A stretch of DNA of 64,000 nt from CAYJAZ01 sp964368455. Its GTDB lineage: Bacteria > Desulfobacterota > Desulfovibrionia > Desulfovibrionales > Desulfovibrionaceae. How positions within the stretch are numbered: the first letter of the stretch is position 1; each line of letters starts with the position of its first letter. Made by a program: the position numbers and the translations under genes. The DNA is taken from the NCBI GenBank assembly GCA_964368455.1, contig CAYJAZ010000004.1, positions 95,254 to 159,253 of the forward strand, read 5' to 3'. Shown here piece after piece: positions 33,334 to 42,536 of this stretch. A model generated the notes under the pieces. The model did not search any database and was not told the origin of the DNA. It was given only the letters and a program-made list of their open reading frames with translations.

Positions 33334-35274
33334 ATGCATAAATATAAAAAAAATAAAAGACGCATTATTGTTGCCTTTCTTTTCTTAAGTCTTGTTCTTG
33401 GCTCTTCTTATTTTTTATTTAGTTCGCCATCTGACAATGATCATAATCTAGCTCTCAATGACAGCGAATATAGTTTAGAAATTATTACAGAGCTTTCCAC
33501 ACAATTACCAAGCGAAGATGACAATAAAAGACTTTTAGGCAATACAATTGCCGTTAAAGATTTTTCTCAAAAAGCAGAAGAAGTTAAAGAAATTATCTCA
33601 GTAAAGAATGCTCAAAAAGAAGAAAAAGCTTCTTTCTTTTCTTCGCTTTCCTCCTCTTTTTCAAATGTTGCAAATCTTGATTATTTTGACGAAAAATCTG
33701 ATTCTAAGCTCATTCCAGTTCAAGCTCCTGATTTAGAAATCAATAATGAAAGTTCAACTTCCGTCGAAGTTGCCGAAATAAAGCAAGCCAAAAATCCAAA
33801 TGTGGAAGTAAGTCTTTCTGGCTACGAATTAAAAGATAATGAATTAATAATAAGAAAAGAAGTTGTCAAAGGCGACACTATAGGAAGCATACTTGACGAC
33901 TTCCTCACTCGTAAACAACTCTACCAAGCCATAGCAAAAGCAAAACCTATACGCAATCTCGAAACTGTAAGAATTGGACAAAGCTATGAAATAGTTCATG
34001 ATTCAGAAAACAATCTTGTACGTTATGAATACGAAGTCAGTCTTGATGAAACATTTGTATTGCATGCAAATATCATCAAACCTGAAATTGAAACAGAGCT
34101 TGCAACAAAAAATGTAAATATTGCACAAAATACATTAGAAAAAAGTGCACAAAAAATCCTTGCTGAAAATACCTTACAACCCGAAGCAGGCGACTTTGCA
34201 CTCGAAATCGATGAAACAATTGCTCAAGCAGACGAATTAATCGCTTTAGCTCCACATGAAAACACAAGCGAAGAAAAAGCAGAACAAGAAAAAGCACAAT
34301 TAGCCTTAGCTCAGACAGCACAAGATCTTTCTAGTGAAAATGAACAAAATGCACTTTCACAAGAAGAAAAGCAAATTGTACGTGAATACACATTCAATTC
34401 TGAACTTGTTCCTGTGCTTTACGACATCAAATTAGTCACTATTGACGGCAACATCCAAGAAAGTCTTTCCTCAGCTCTTGCAGATGCAAATGAAGGTTTT
34501 AGCCTTTCTTATTCTATCACTAGAATTTTCCAAGATAAAATCGACTTTTTCTCAGATCTACAAAAAGGCGATTCTTTCAAACTTCTTGTTGAAAAGAAAT
34601 ACAAAGACGGAAAATTTGTAAAATACGGTAAAACTTTGGCCGCATTTTTCAAAAATAGAAATAAACAATACACAGCCTATAGATTTGAAGACAGCAAAGG
34701 CCATTCCGCTTATTTTGACAAAAATGGGCATTCATTACAAGGCTTATTGCTTAAATCGCCTTTAGACTATACACGTATCAGCTCTGGCTACACTATGAAT
34801 CGTAGACACCCAATCTTAGGTGTTGTTCGTCCACACCAAGGCATCGACTATGCCGCTCCTTCAGGAACTCCTATTGTTTCTATTGGCGATGGCGTTGTTA
34901 CTTTTGTTGGTTGGAAAGGCGGCTATGGTAAAACTATAGTTGTACGTCATACAAATGGCTTGCAATCACAATACGCACATATGCGTTCTTATGCAAAAGT
35001 AAGCAAAAAAGGCGCTAAGGTTTCTAAAGGACAAACTATAGGTTATGTTGGCTCTACAGGCCTTTCTACTGGTCCACATCTTGATTTTCGTGTCAAGCAA
35101 AATGGCAAATTTGTCAATCCAGCTTCTGTAGTTTCTGAAAGCGTTCCACCACTCAAAGGCGATGAAAAAAACAATTTCCTTATAGTTATGGATAAACTTA
35201 ACGATTATCTCAATGGTACAAAGGCTCTCACTAGCTATAATCCAGATGTAAATCTTCAAGACAACGAAGGCTAA
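33334..35274 (+). CDS. M23-family peptidase (LytM domain) with long N-terminal region
   Basis: Envelope peptidoglycan endopeptidase or regulator. It has an N-terminal membrane anchor (residues about 9-27), a long acidic low-complexity region to about 330 with a LysM-like segment (VVKGDTIGSILDDFLTRKQL near 182), an OapA/LysM-type intermediate domain, and the LytM domain at about 485-600: RRHPILGVVRPHQGIDYAAP carries the His and Asp zinc ligands. The usual HxH motif reads GPHLDFRV, so the third zinc ligand His is Asp. The length of 646 aa is at the long end. Terminator hairpins follow. Confidence 0.88.
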   Translation: MHKYKKNKRRIIVAFLFLSLVLGSSYFLFSSPSDNDHNLALNDSEYSLEIITELSTQLPSEDDNKRLLGNTIAVKDFSQKAEEVKEIISVKNAQKEEKASFFSSLSSSFSNVANLDYFDEKSDSKLIPVQAPDLEINNESSTSVEVAEIKQAKNPNVEVSLSGYELKDNELIIRKEVVKGDTIGSILDDFLTRKQLYQAIAKAKPIRNLETVRIGQSYEIVHDSENNLVRYEYEVSLDETFVLHANIIKPEIETELATKNVNIAQNTLEKSAQKILAENTLQPEAGDFALEIDETIAQADELIALAPHENTSEEKAEQEKAQLALAQTAQDLSSENEQNALSQEEKQIVREYTFNSELVPVLYDIKLVTIDGNIQESLSSALADANEGFSLSYSITRIFQDKIDFFSDLQKGDSFKLLVEKKYKDGKFVKYGKTLAAFFKNRNKQYTAYRFEDSKGHSAYFDKNGHSLQGLLLKSPLDYTRISSGYTMNRRHPILGVVRPHQGIDYAAPSGTPIVSIGDGVVTFVGWKGGYGKTIVVRHTNGLQSQYAHMRSYAKVSKKGAKVSKGQTIGYVGSTGLSTGPHLDFRVKQNGKFVNPASVVSESVPPLKGDEKNNFLIVMDKLNDYLNGTKALTSYNPDVNLQDNEG

Positions 35275-35310
35275 ACAAAAACAATAAAATCTAGCTAACT
35301 AAGTTAATAT

Positions 35311-35343
35311 AAAAAGCAATTTTCAAAAGAGAATTGCTTTTTT
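35311..35343 (+). terminator. Terminator of the M23 peptidase gene
   Basis: Stem AAAGCAATT / AATTGCTTT, loop TTCAAAAGAG, then a T run. Confidence 0.85.
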
Positions 35344-35355
35344 ATTATTTATGAA

Positions 35356-35388
35356 AAGAGCCAAGAAAGACGAACTTTCTTGGCTCTT
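35356..35388. terminator. Long hairpin between convergent genes
   Basis: A perfect 14-bp stem AAGAGCCAAGAAAG / CTTTCTTGGCTCTT with an ACGAA loop; probably terminates the minus-strand lipoprotein gene, although its T run is weak on that strand. Confidence 0.65.
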
Positions 35389-35423
35389 ATGTATTCTTTT
35401 ATATTGAATGTATTTCTAGTAAA

Positions 35424-36014
35424 TTATAATTTATTATATTCTTCTGCTATCTGCATTGTCATCTCTTGTATAAGCAAACTTTGCACTTCTAATAATTCTT
35501 CAAAAGAAGCTGAAACAGGCATAGATTTAATAAATTTTCCTTGTGCTAAAGTTTTATTTTCTTCTCGCAAAACCCAATAAGCATTCACACTTGCTTCATT
35601 ATTTGTATTTCCTTCAAAAAGAGAAATATCTACAGAAAGCTTGTAGTCTACAGGAAAAGTAGAATTAAGTGGGAATGCAATGGTATTAGAAGACATAATT
35701 TCATTCGAAAGTGAAACAGCTACCAATCTTTGCAACATAGAGTCCAAACTTTCTGCCCATCTTCTGTTTTGTGCAACAACTAAGCTAGTGCTATTCTTTG
35801 ATTTTAATAAGATTTCCGATCTTTCTAAATAGCTTGGTATAAGCACAGGTAATACTGCGATATATTTAGTTTCTTCCTTGCTTTGTTCTTCTAAAGATGT
35901 GCTTTTTGGTTCAGGCAAGAGATAGAATTGCGTGTTAGAAAGTGAGGAAGAACAGCCCATAAGCAGAGAAAAAAGAAAGAAAGTTATAAGAAGTGAAAGA
36001 GAATTTTTTTTCAT
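35424..36014 (-). CDS. PqiC/ABC-auxiliary-type lipoprotein
   Basis: Outer-membrane lipoprotein of the type that works with MCE lipid transporters. The lipobox is FSLLMGCSSS with the lipidated Cys near residue 21. The mature part matches the PqiC pattern: TQFYLLPEP, then IAVLPVLIPSYLERSEILL, NRRWAESLDSMLQRLVAVSL and a C-terminal helix. The length of 196 aa is usual. It is not in an mla or pqi operon; it follows alaS on the minus strand after 33 bp. A functional link with mlaEFD at 1.8-3.9 kb is plausible but only inferred. Confidence 0.75.
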   Translation of the reverse strand: MKKNSLSLLITFFLFSLLMGCSSSLSNTQFYLLPEPKSTSLEEQSKEETKYIAVLPVLIPSYLERSEILLKSKNSTSLVVAQNRRWAESLDSMLQRLVAVSLSNEIMSSNTIAFPLNSTFPVDYKLSVDISLFEGNTNNEASVNAYWVLREENKTLAQGKFIKSMPVSASFEELLEVQSLLIQEMTMQIAEEYNKL

Positions 36015-36047
36015 AATATCCCTGCTTATAGTTTAATTAATAATGGA

Positions 36048-38720
36048 TTAAAGCTTTGCTATAAGTGCCTTTAAGTCGGCTAAAGCGGCATCTAAACCTT
36101 CTGGTTTATTTCCACCTGCTTGAGCTTGATCAGGACGACCGCCACCAGAACCATCTATATGCATAGCAATGCTTTTAATAAGATCAGGTGCCTTTATTTT
36201 GTCGTGTAAGTCCTTTGAAACATAGACAATCATTTGCACTTTACCATCAACTATTGAAGAAAGAGCCGCAATACCAGACGGTAATTTTGATTTCACGTCG
36301 TCCATCTTTTCGCGTAATAATTTCACAGGCAAGTCAACTAAAACAGAAATCACAGTTTCTATACCATTGATATTTTCCTTTGTTTCAGCCGAACCTTGTC
36401 CAGAACTAGAAGAAGAAAGCTTTGCTTTTTCAAGATCTTTTTTAAGATTCTTGATTTCAGCTTGCATAGCTTGAATTCTATTTTGTACTTCAGATGGTTT
36501 ACTCTTTAAATCTTGTGCAATTGCGTTAAGTTCTGCTCTTTCTTTTTGCACTAATTCTAGAGCATTCCAGCCAGTTACAGCTTCAATACGTCTAATTCCT
36601 GAAGCAATACCAAATTCAGAATGAACTAGAAATGAACCAACTTGTCCTGTCGCTTGTAAATGCGTGCCGCCACAAAGTTCAACACTGTCTTTATCACCAA
36701 TATTTATCACACGTACACTAGAGCCGTATTTCTCACCAAATAATGCTATTGCGCCAAAATCATTAGCTTCTTCTTGGCTCATTTCGTGAGTTTCAATACT
36801 TTTATTTTCAAGTATTAATTTATTGACTTCATTTTCTACAGCCTTAATTTCTTCTGGCTTCATGGCAGAAATATGTGTGAAGTCAAAACGCAATCTTTCA
36901 GCATTCACTAATGAACCTTTTTGCTGAACATGCGAGCCCAAAACCTTACGCAATGCAGCATGCAAGATATGAGTTGCTGTATGGTTACGAGCAGTTGCAA
37001 TACGTGTACTTTCAGTCACTTGCATATCAATTTCTTGATCAGCATGACATATGCCTTCAACAACCTTTATTACATGCACAAAACAATTTGATAAAGGTTT
37101 TAATGTATCAACAACCTCCAAGACGGCATCTGGAGTTTTGATAACGCCTTGATCGCCAGCCTGTCCACCTGATTCACCATAAAAAGCTGTGCGTGAAGCA
37201 AGCAAGAAACCTTCTTCGCCTTTATCTAATTTATCAACTATATTGCCCTCTTTGTCTAAAAGAGCTGTGATACGAGAATGAGCTTTGAGACAATCATAAC
37301 CACAGAATTGTGTTTCTAAACCATCTTCAACTAATTTGCTGAAAATATCATTGATGTCTTCTGAGCCAGAACCAAGTAAACCCTTGCCTTTTTGAGCATT
37401 ACGTGAACGAGTTTTTTGTTCGAGCATACATCTTTGATAGTCTTCTAAATCAACTCCAAAATTGCGTTTACGTGCAATATCTTCAACAATATCAAATGGA
37501 AAACCATAGGTATCGTAAAGAGTGAAGCACACTTGCCCTGTCACTGTATCTTTCTTTTCTTTTTCTAATTTCTTAAACTCATCATCAAGCATTACAAGGC
37601 CTTGATTGAGAGTTTTAGCAAATCTTTCTTCTTCTTCTCTCACTACGCGAGAAATAAATTCTTTTTGTTGTAAAAGTTCTGGATAGGCATCTCCCATACA
37701 GTCGCAAACCTTGCCTGCAACCTTATATAAAAAGGCTTCTTCAACTCCCATAAGAGTTGCAAAACGTAAGGCACGGCGAAGAAGTCTGCGTAATACATAT
37801 GAACGGCCCTCATTGCCAGGCAGAACACCGTCTGCAATAAGAAAAGCTGCTGCACGAGAGTGATCTGCAATAACTCTTAAAGCTGTGTCAACATCATTAG
37901 TGTCAGGCGCGCTAAAAGAATATTCTACATGTGCTGTTTGTGCGGCAAATTGAATGATATCTTGGAATAAATCGCAATCGAAATTTGATCTTTTGCCTTG
38001 GCAAATAGCTGAAATACGTTCTAAGCCCATGCCTGTGTCTATAGATGGCTTTGGCAGACTTTCTCTGCCTGCTTCGCTTTGATTGTATTGCATGAAAACC
38101 AAGTTCCAAATTTCTAAGAAACGATCACAATCACATTTACCAATACCGCAATCAGGGCCACAAGTCATATCTTCGCCTTGATCAACAAAGATTTCAGAAC
38201 AAGGGCCACAAGGGCCAGTATCGCCCATTGCCCAGAAATTATCCTTAGCTCCTATACGGAAAATTCTTTCAGGTGCGATATTTGCTTCTGATTGCCAAAG
38301 TTCTGCAGCTTCATCGTCTTCTGTAAAAACAGTGACATAAAGTCTGTCTTTAGGAAGTTCAAGTATTTCAGTAATGAAATGCCAAGCATGTCTGATAGCA
38401 TCTTTTTTGAAATAATCGCCAAAAGAAAAGTTTCCTAGCATTTCAAAGAAAGTGTGGTGTCTAGCAGTTCTGCCAACATTTTCTAAATCATTATGCTTAC
38501 CACTTACTCTTAGACATTTTTGACTGGTAACCGCTCTTACATATTCACGTTTTTCTTCGCCCTGAAAGAGTTTTTTGAATTGCACCATGCCTGAATTTGC
38601 AAAAAGCAAGGTAGCATCGTCTCTTGGAATAAGAGGAGAAGAATCGACAATTGTATGGCCTTGACTTTTAAAATACTCTAAAAATAAAGTACGGATTTCT
38701 TTAGCTGTATAGTTTTTCAT
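36048..38720 (-). CDS. alaS: Alanyl-tRNA synthetase
   Basis: Charges tRNA-Ala and edits mischarged Ser/Gly. The catalytic domain opens AKEIRTLFLEYFKSQGHTIV, with RVSGKHNDLENVGRTARHHT and MGDTGPCGPCSEIFVD. The editing domain has the zinc/active-site pair HTATHILHAAL and CGGTHLQATGQVG. The C-terminal coiled coil (KPSEVQNRIQAMQAEIKNLK) leads to the C-Ala domain ending GSGGGRPDQAQAGG. The length of 890 aa is normal. AGGGAA lies upstream of the ATG. The lipoprotein gene follows. Confidence 0.97.
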   Translation of the reverse strand: MKNYTAKEIRTLFLEYFKSQGHTIVDSSPLIPRDDATLLFANSGMVQFKKLFQGEEKREYVRAVTSQKCLRVSGKHNDLENVGRTARHHTFFEMLGNFSFGDYFKKDAIRHAWHFITEILELPKDRLYVTVFTEDDEAAELWQSEANIAPERIFRIGAKDNFWAMGDTGPCGPCSEIFVDQGEDMTCGPDCGIGKCDCDRFLEIWNLVFMQYNQSEAGRESLPKPSIDTGMGLERISAICQGKRSNFDCDLFQDIIQFAAQTAHVEYSFSAPDTNDVDTALRVIADHSRAAAFLIADGVLPGNEGRSYVLRRLLRRALRFATLMGVEEAFLYKVAGKVCDCMGDAYPELLQQKEFISRVVREEEERFAKTLNQGLVMLDDEFKKLEKEKKDTVTGQVCFTLYDTYGFPFDIVEDIARKRNFGVDLEDYQRCMLEQKTRSRNAQKGKGLLGSGSEDINDIFSKLVEDGLETQFCGYDCLKAHSRITALLDKEGNIVDKLDKGEEGFLLASRTAFYGESGGQAGDQGVIKTPDAVLEVVDTLKPLSNCFVHVIKVVEGICHADQEIDMQVTESTRIATARNHTATHILHAALRKVLGSHVQQKGSLVNAERLRFDFTHISAMKPEEIKAVENEVNKLILENKSIETHEMSQEEANDFGAIALFGEKYGSSVRVINIGDKDSVELCGGTHLQATGQVGSFLVHSEFGIASGIRRIEAVTGWNALELVQKERAELNAIAQDLKSKPSEVQNRIQAMQAEIKNLKKDLEKAKLSSSSSGQGSAETKENINGIETVISVLVDLPVKLLREKMDDVKSKLPSGIAALSSIVDGKVQMIVYVSKDLHDKIKAPDLIKSIAMHIDGSGGGRPDQAQAGGNKPEGLDAALADLKALIAKL

Positions 38721-38844
38721 AAAATTCCCTAAAAATTTTCTGTAGTTATAACAAGTTTAAAATATGCCAATTCTCGCCTAAGGTCAACTTAAAAGAGGCC
38801 TTTAGAGCATGAAATCGCTCTTCATTAAAGCTTCTTGCGTGCAC

Positions 38845-39609
38845 CTATTTCTTTTTTGCTGCAATTAAAATAGCATTTGTGATTGCAGATTTCACGGCTT
38901 TATCCTCTAAATGATTCACGCCCATGATTGTTACGCCCTTTGGGGAGCATACGGCTTGTTTCAAGTCATAAAAAGAATCTGTGCTTTGGCTTGCAAGTTC
39001 TGATGAACCTACAAAGGTTTGTGCTGTAAGCTCTCTTGCATCTGCATGGCTAAAGCCCATTGTGACAGCGGCTTGATAAAAGCCTTCCATAAGATGAAAA
39101 ACAAAACCTGGCCCACAACCCACTAAACCAGTGAAGGCGTCTATTTCTTCTTCCTTCAAAACAAGAGCAGAGCCAATAGAAGCAAAGAGTTCTTCTACAT
39201 CTTTTTTTTGTTCAACACTAAGCAAGCTGTCTTCAAAGCAAAGAGCAAATACGCCCTTACCAACAGAAGCTGGAAGATTTGGCATAGAACGAATGACAGG
39301 TACTTTGCCTTTAGCGTATTTCATCATTTCATCTAAAGTCACGCCAGCAGCAATAGAAAGTATAATTTTATTTTCATTGATAAAAGCTAATGCTTTTTCA
39401 ATGCTTTCACATATATATTGAGGCTTTGTTGCTAAAATGATGATATCCGATTTCTTTACAACATCTTCAAAAGTTTGATAATATTCATCATTCACACAAG
39501 TTTTTAAAGGATCATAGGCATAGATAGTCTTGCCTTTAGCCGCAAGTCCATGGGCTATGGATGAACCCATTTTTCCAAAACCAATAAAGCCAATTTTACC
39601 TAAAGCCAT
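38845..39609 (-). CDS. proC: Pyrroline-5-carboxylate reductase
   Basis: Last step of proline synthesis, NAD(P)H-dependent. The Rossmann start is LGKIGFIGFGKMGSSIAHGL; then IILATKPQ, SIAAGVTLDEM, VIRSMPNLPASVGKGV and the C-terminal FVGSSELASQS and VCSPKGVTIMGVN signatures. The length is 254 aa from the ATG at 39609, which has GAGGAG at good distance; an ATG at 39642 is less likely. proA and the gmhB-like gene lie upstream on the same strand, and proB is at the window start. Confidence 0.94.
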   Translation of the reverse strand: MALGKIGFIGFGKMGSSIAHGLAAKGKTIYAYDPLKTCVNDEYYQTFEDVVKKSDIIILATKPQYICESIEKALAFINENKIILSIAAGVTLDEMMKYAKGKVPVIRSMPNLPASVGKGVFALCFEDSLLSVEQKKDVEELFASIGSALVLKEEEIDAFTGLVGCGPGFVFHLMEGFYQAAVTMGFSHADARELTAQTFVGSSELASQSTDSFYDLKQAVCSPKGVTIMGVNHLEDKAVKSAITNAILIAAKKK

Positions 39610-39694
39610 AATAATACTCCTCAATTCTCTTTTTATATACAAATAAGCAAAGTATAAATTTCTAAAAAATTTTCTCTTAATATTTTATTAATTC

Positions 39695-39747
39695 TTCTTC
39701 TCTCATTATTCTTCTCTCACTATTCTTCTCTCACTATTCTTCTCTTT
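39695..39747. repeat. 14-bp tandem repeat covering the 3' end of gmhB
   Basis: Unit TTCTTCTCTCACTA at 39695-39708 (one variant base), 39709-39722 and 39723-39736, plus a partial fourth running into the coding sequence. Each full unit contains the minus-strand TAG or TAA stop. It looks like slipped-strand duplication of the last codons and stop. Confidence 0.8.
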
Positions 39748-40243
39748 GTCGAAAAATATTTTGAATAAAGTTCAAAGTATCTATTTCTTTGAATAAATAA
39801 CCTTGCATGCCAGCATTCTCTGCCGCTTCAACATCACGTACATGATCTCCAAGCATAAAAGACTGCGTCAAATCAATATCGTATTTCTTCGCCAAATCTA
39901 AAATCATGCCTGCATTTGGCTTTCTACAAGAACAAATTGTTTTATATTCTTCTACCATGCCTTCAGGATGGTGTGGACAATAGGCAAAATCATCTATATA
40001 TGTGCCTATTTGCTTCAATTCTTCTTGCATAAAATTGTGCAATTTCTGTATATCTTCTTCTTTATAAAGACCTCTTGCAACGCCAGATTGATTTGTCACT
40101 ACAAAAACCATATATCCCTTTTCTCTACAAAAGGCTATTGCTTCTTTAGCATTTTGCATCCAAAAAAAGTCTTGAATTTTATAGACATATCCATAGTCGT
40201 GATTAAGTACACCATCTCTATCAAAAAAAACTGCTTTATTCAT
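39734..40243 (-). CDS. gmhB: D-glycero-D-manno-heptose 1,7-bisphosphate 7-phosphatase
   Basis: HAD-superfamily phosphatase for the ADP-heptose precursor of LPS inner core. Motif I is FFDRDGVLNHDYG (catalytic Asp pair), motif II VVTNQSGVARG, the zinc-binding loop CPHHPEG...CSCRKPNAGM (Cys-x-His and Cys-x-Cys), and motif IV MLGDHVRDVEAAENAG. The length of 169 aa is normal. It starts 9 bp after the proA stop, so proA-gmhB are probably co-transcribed. The stop lies within a 14-bp tandem repeat. Confidence 0.88.
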   Translation of the reverse strand: MNKAVFFDRDGVLNHDYGYVYKIQDFFWMQNAKEAIAFCREKGYMVFVVTNQSGVARGLYKEEDIQKLHNFMQEELKQIGTYIDDFAYCPHHPEGMVEEYKTICSCRKPNAGMILDLAKKYDIDLTQSFMLGDHVRDVEAAENAGMQGYLFKEIDTLNFIQNIFRQREE

Positions 40244-40252
40244 AGTCTTACT

Positions 40253-41530
40253 CTAGTCTCGTGCTACATATTTTGATTGTGCTACATATTTTGTAGTTGT
40301 TAGCTCTTTAATACCCATCACGCCGTAAGAATGTAATTTTGAAGTACAAATTCCAATTTCTGCACCAAGTCCAAGCTGCCCACCGTCGTTAAAACGCGTA
40401 GACGTGTTCACTAATACTAAAGACGCGTCTACATCTTTTTGAAAATCGTTTGCCATATCAATATCTTGCGTGCAAATACATTCAGTATGATTTGAACCAT
40501 AATTTTGAATATGCTCTAAGGCATCTTCATAGCCATCTACAAGCCTTACTGCAAGAATAAGATCATGAAATTCTTGACCAAAATCACTTTCTTCTGCCTT
40601 GACAATTTTTTCAGAAACAAGCTTTAACGCATCTGCCATAGCGTATGCACGTGAACAAAGACGGCATTCAACATTTTTTTCTTTCAAAACAGGAAGAAGC
40701 TTTGCTAAAAAGACTTGTGCAATTTCGCTTTGAATAAGTAAACATTCTAAAGCATTACAAGCAGATGGACGCTGAACTTTTGCATTGACAATCAAGTCTA
40801 TACATTCGTCTAAAAGTGCTGATTTTTCAACAAATAAATGGCACACACCTTTAAAATGCTTTAATACAGGCATTGTTGCTTGTTCTGTTACAGCACGTAT
40901 AAGATTTTCGCCACCACGTGGGATAAGCACATCTATATATTCATGCAATTTACATAAAATTTGAACTGCTTCTCTCTCTATAGTTGTAATAATTTGCACT
41001 GCTTTTTCAGGCAATTGAGCTTCGTTTAAAGCCTTACTTAATAATTTTGCAAGAGCAGTATTTGCGTGTATGGCTTCTGATCCACCACGAAGAATAACAG
41101 CATTGCCAGCTCGCAAACAAAGAATAGCCGCATCAATAGTCACATTTGGCCTTGATTCATAAATAATTGCAATAACACCAAGTGGCACACGCATCTTTCC
41201 AACAATTAATCCATTTGGCCTTTGCCATTGCTCTTCTGTCACGTTTATTGGATGTGGATATTGAGCTGCATATAGACAAGCATCTGACATTTCTTGGATT
41301 ATTTTTTCATCTAATTGTAAACGCTGTCTATCGTGTACAGACATATTTTTTGCTATAGCTTTTTCAATGTCTTTATTGCTTTCTGTAATAAGTTCTTCTT
41401 TTTCTTCCAAAAGTAGTTTTGCTAATATTTCAAGAGCATTTGAAATATCTTTACCCTTTGCTCTTGAAAGTTGGCGTGAAGCTTTTTTTGCTTCTTTTGC
41501 CATATTTGTAATATTTTCTTGTAGACTCAT
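40253..41530 (-). CDS. proA: Gamma-glutamyl phosphate reductase
   Basis: Second step of proline synthesis: reduces gamma-glutamyl phosphate to glutamate semialdehyde. Signatures are PLGVIAIIYESRPNVTIDAA near 118-137, AILRGGSEAIHANTAL near 148-163, the active-site Cys in QRPSACNALECLLI near 255, and FNDGGQLGLGAEIGICTSKL near 385-404. The length of 425 aa is normal. There is no proB neighbour; proB is 41 kb away at the window start. It is upstream of gmhB and proC on the same strand. Confidence 0.95.
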   Translation of the reverse strand: MSLQENITNMAKEAKKASRQLSRAKGKDISNALEILAKLLLEEKEELITESNKDIEKAIAKNMSVHDRQRLQLDEKIIQEMSDACLYAAQYPHPINVTEEQWQRPNGLIVGKMRVPLGVIAIIYESRPNVTIDAAILCLRAGNAVILRGGSEAIHANTALAKLLSKALNEAQLPEKAVQIITTIEREAVQILCKLHEYIDVLIPRGGENLIRAVTEQATMPVLKHFKGVCHLFVEKSALLDECIDLIVNAKVQRPSACNALECLLIQSEIAQVFLAKLLPVLKEKNVECRLCSRAYAMADALKLVSEKIVKAEESDFGQEFHDLILAVRLVDGYEDALEHIQNYGSNHTECICTQDIDMANDFQKDVDASLVLVNTSTRFNDGGQLGLGAEIGICTSKLHSYGVMGIKELTTTKYVAQSKYVARD

Positions 41531-41622
41531 ATTTATCTCACTTTAATTTTCATTCATTCTAAAATTTTTATACATTATATTTAGCTTATTTAGCCATTTT
41601 CAGCAAGTGAATTATAGCAGCC

Positions 41623-42393
41623 TTAAAGCTCTTGATCCTTTAAAACAATATCCTTTGTTTCTTCAATAAAATCAAAAATATCTTGAATTATTCTGTCCTT
41701 TGTTTCAGGATGTGTCACTATTTGATGTTTTTTGGAATATTGATCAAACATTGTATACATCACAATTTTCTTATATTGCGAGGATATCAATTTTGCCATT
41801 TCCTTAGGGCAAGATTCTGGCACGGTTTTATCGCCATAGGCTTGAAGGATTAAGATAGGTGTTGTTAACTTATATAAATTATTACGAATTTCATGCATCT
41901 TTGCTATCATACTTGCAAGTTGCACGGGATAGTAATATGTGTCTTTATCAACATGTGCAAGAGAAAAATATTTCTTACTTATTTTCTTAGTAAATGGCTT
42001 TATTAGCGAAACTAAAGGTAATAATGGATGCAAGATTTCAAATGTTGAATATTTATTTAAATAAAGAGGAGATGCAATAATCACAAGAGAGGTAATACTT
42101 TTGTCATTGTATTTTTGATTCAAGGCTAAAGAAAGAACTCCGCCTAAAGAATGTCCTATTAAGCTGACTGTATAGCCTTGAGATTTATAGTATAAATACT
42201 GCCTTTCTACAGACTCAAACCAATCATTCCAAGCTGTTTCAACAAATTCATCCTTGCGTTCATCGTCGTGCCCTGCAAGGCTCACATTATGTGTTTCAAA
42301 GCCCTTAGAATTTAAAGCTTCTTCAATAGAAAGCATATCAGCTTTAAGCGATTGGTAACCATGAATGAGCATAAAACAATGTTTCTTATTCAT
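41623..42393 (-). CDS. Alpha/beta hydrolase (carboxylesterase/monoacylglycerol-lipase type)
   Basis: Serine hydrolase fold. The HG motif is FMLIHGYQSL, the nucleophile elbow is SLIGHSLGGVLS near residue 79, the likely acid is the Asp in ILQAYGDKTVP near 195, and the catalytic His is in KKHQIVTHPETKD near 225-232. There is no signal peptide, so it is cytoplasmic. Similar proteins act on short acyl esters or monoglycerides; the substrate cannot be assigned. The length of 256 aa is typical. It stands alone between proA and the CYTH gene; the 143-bp gap upstream shows no clear signal. Confidence 0.8.
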   Translation of the reverse strand: MNKKHCFMLIHGYQSLKADMLSIEEALNSKGFETHNVSLAGHDDERKDEFVETAWNDWFESVERQYLYYKSQGYTVSLIGHSLGGVLSLALNQKYNDKSITSLVIIASPLYLNKYSTFEILHPLLPLVSLIKPFTKKISKKYFSLAHVDKDTYYYPVQLASMIAKMHEIRNNLYKLTTPILILQAYGDKTVPESCPKEMAKLISSQYKKIVMYTMFDQYSKKHQIVTHPETKDRIIQDIFDFIEETKDIVLKDQEL

Positions 42394-42536
42394 AATCTTA
42401 CTCGTATTTGTTGTAAAGTTCAGTTTTGTTTACTATAATTGACTTTTTAAAAAAAAGAAATACGAATCTGCTGAAAAGTAATTTTTCGCCTTTTTGTCAT
42501 TTTTGTATTTTTTTAAACAATAAAAAAGTAAATTTT

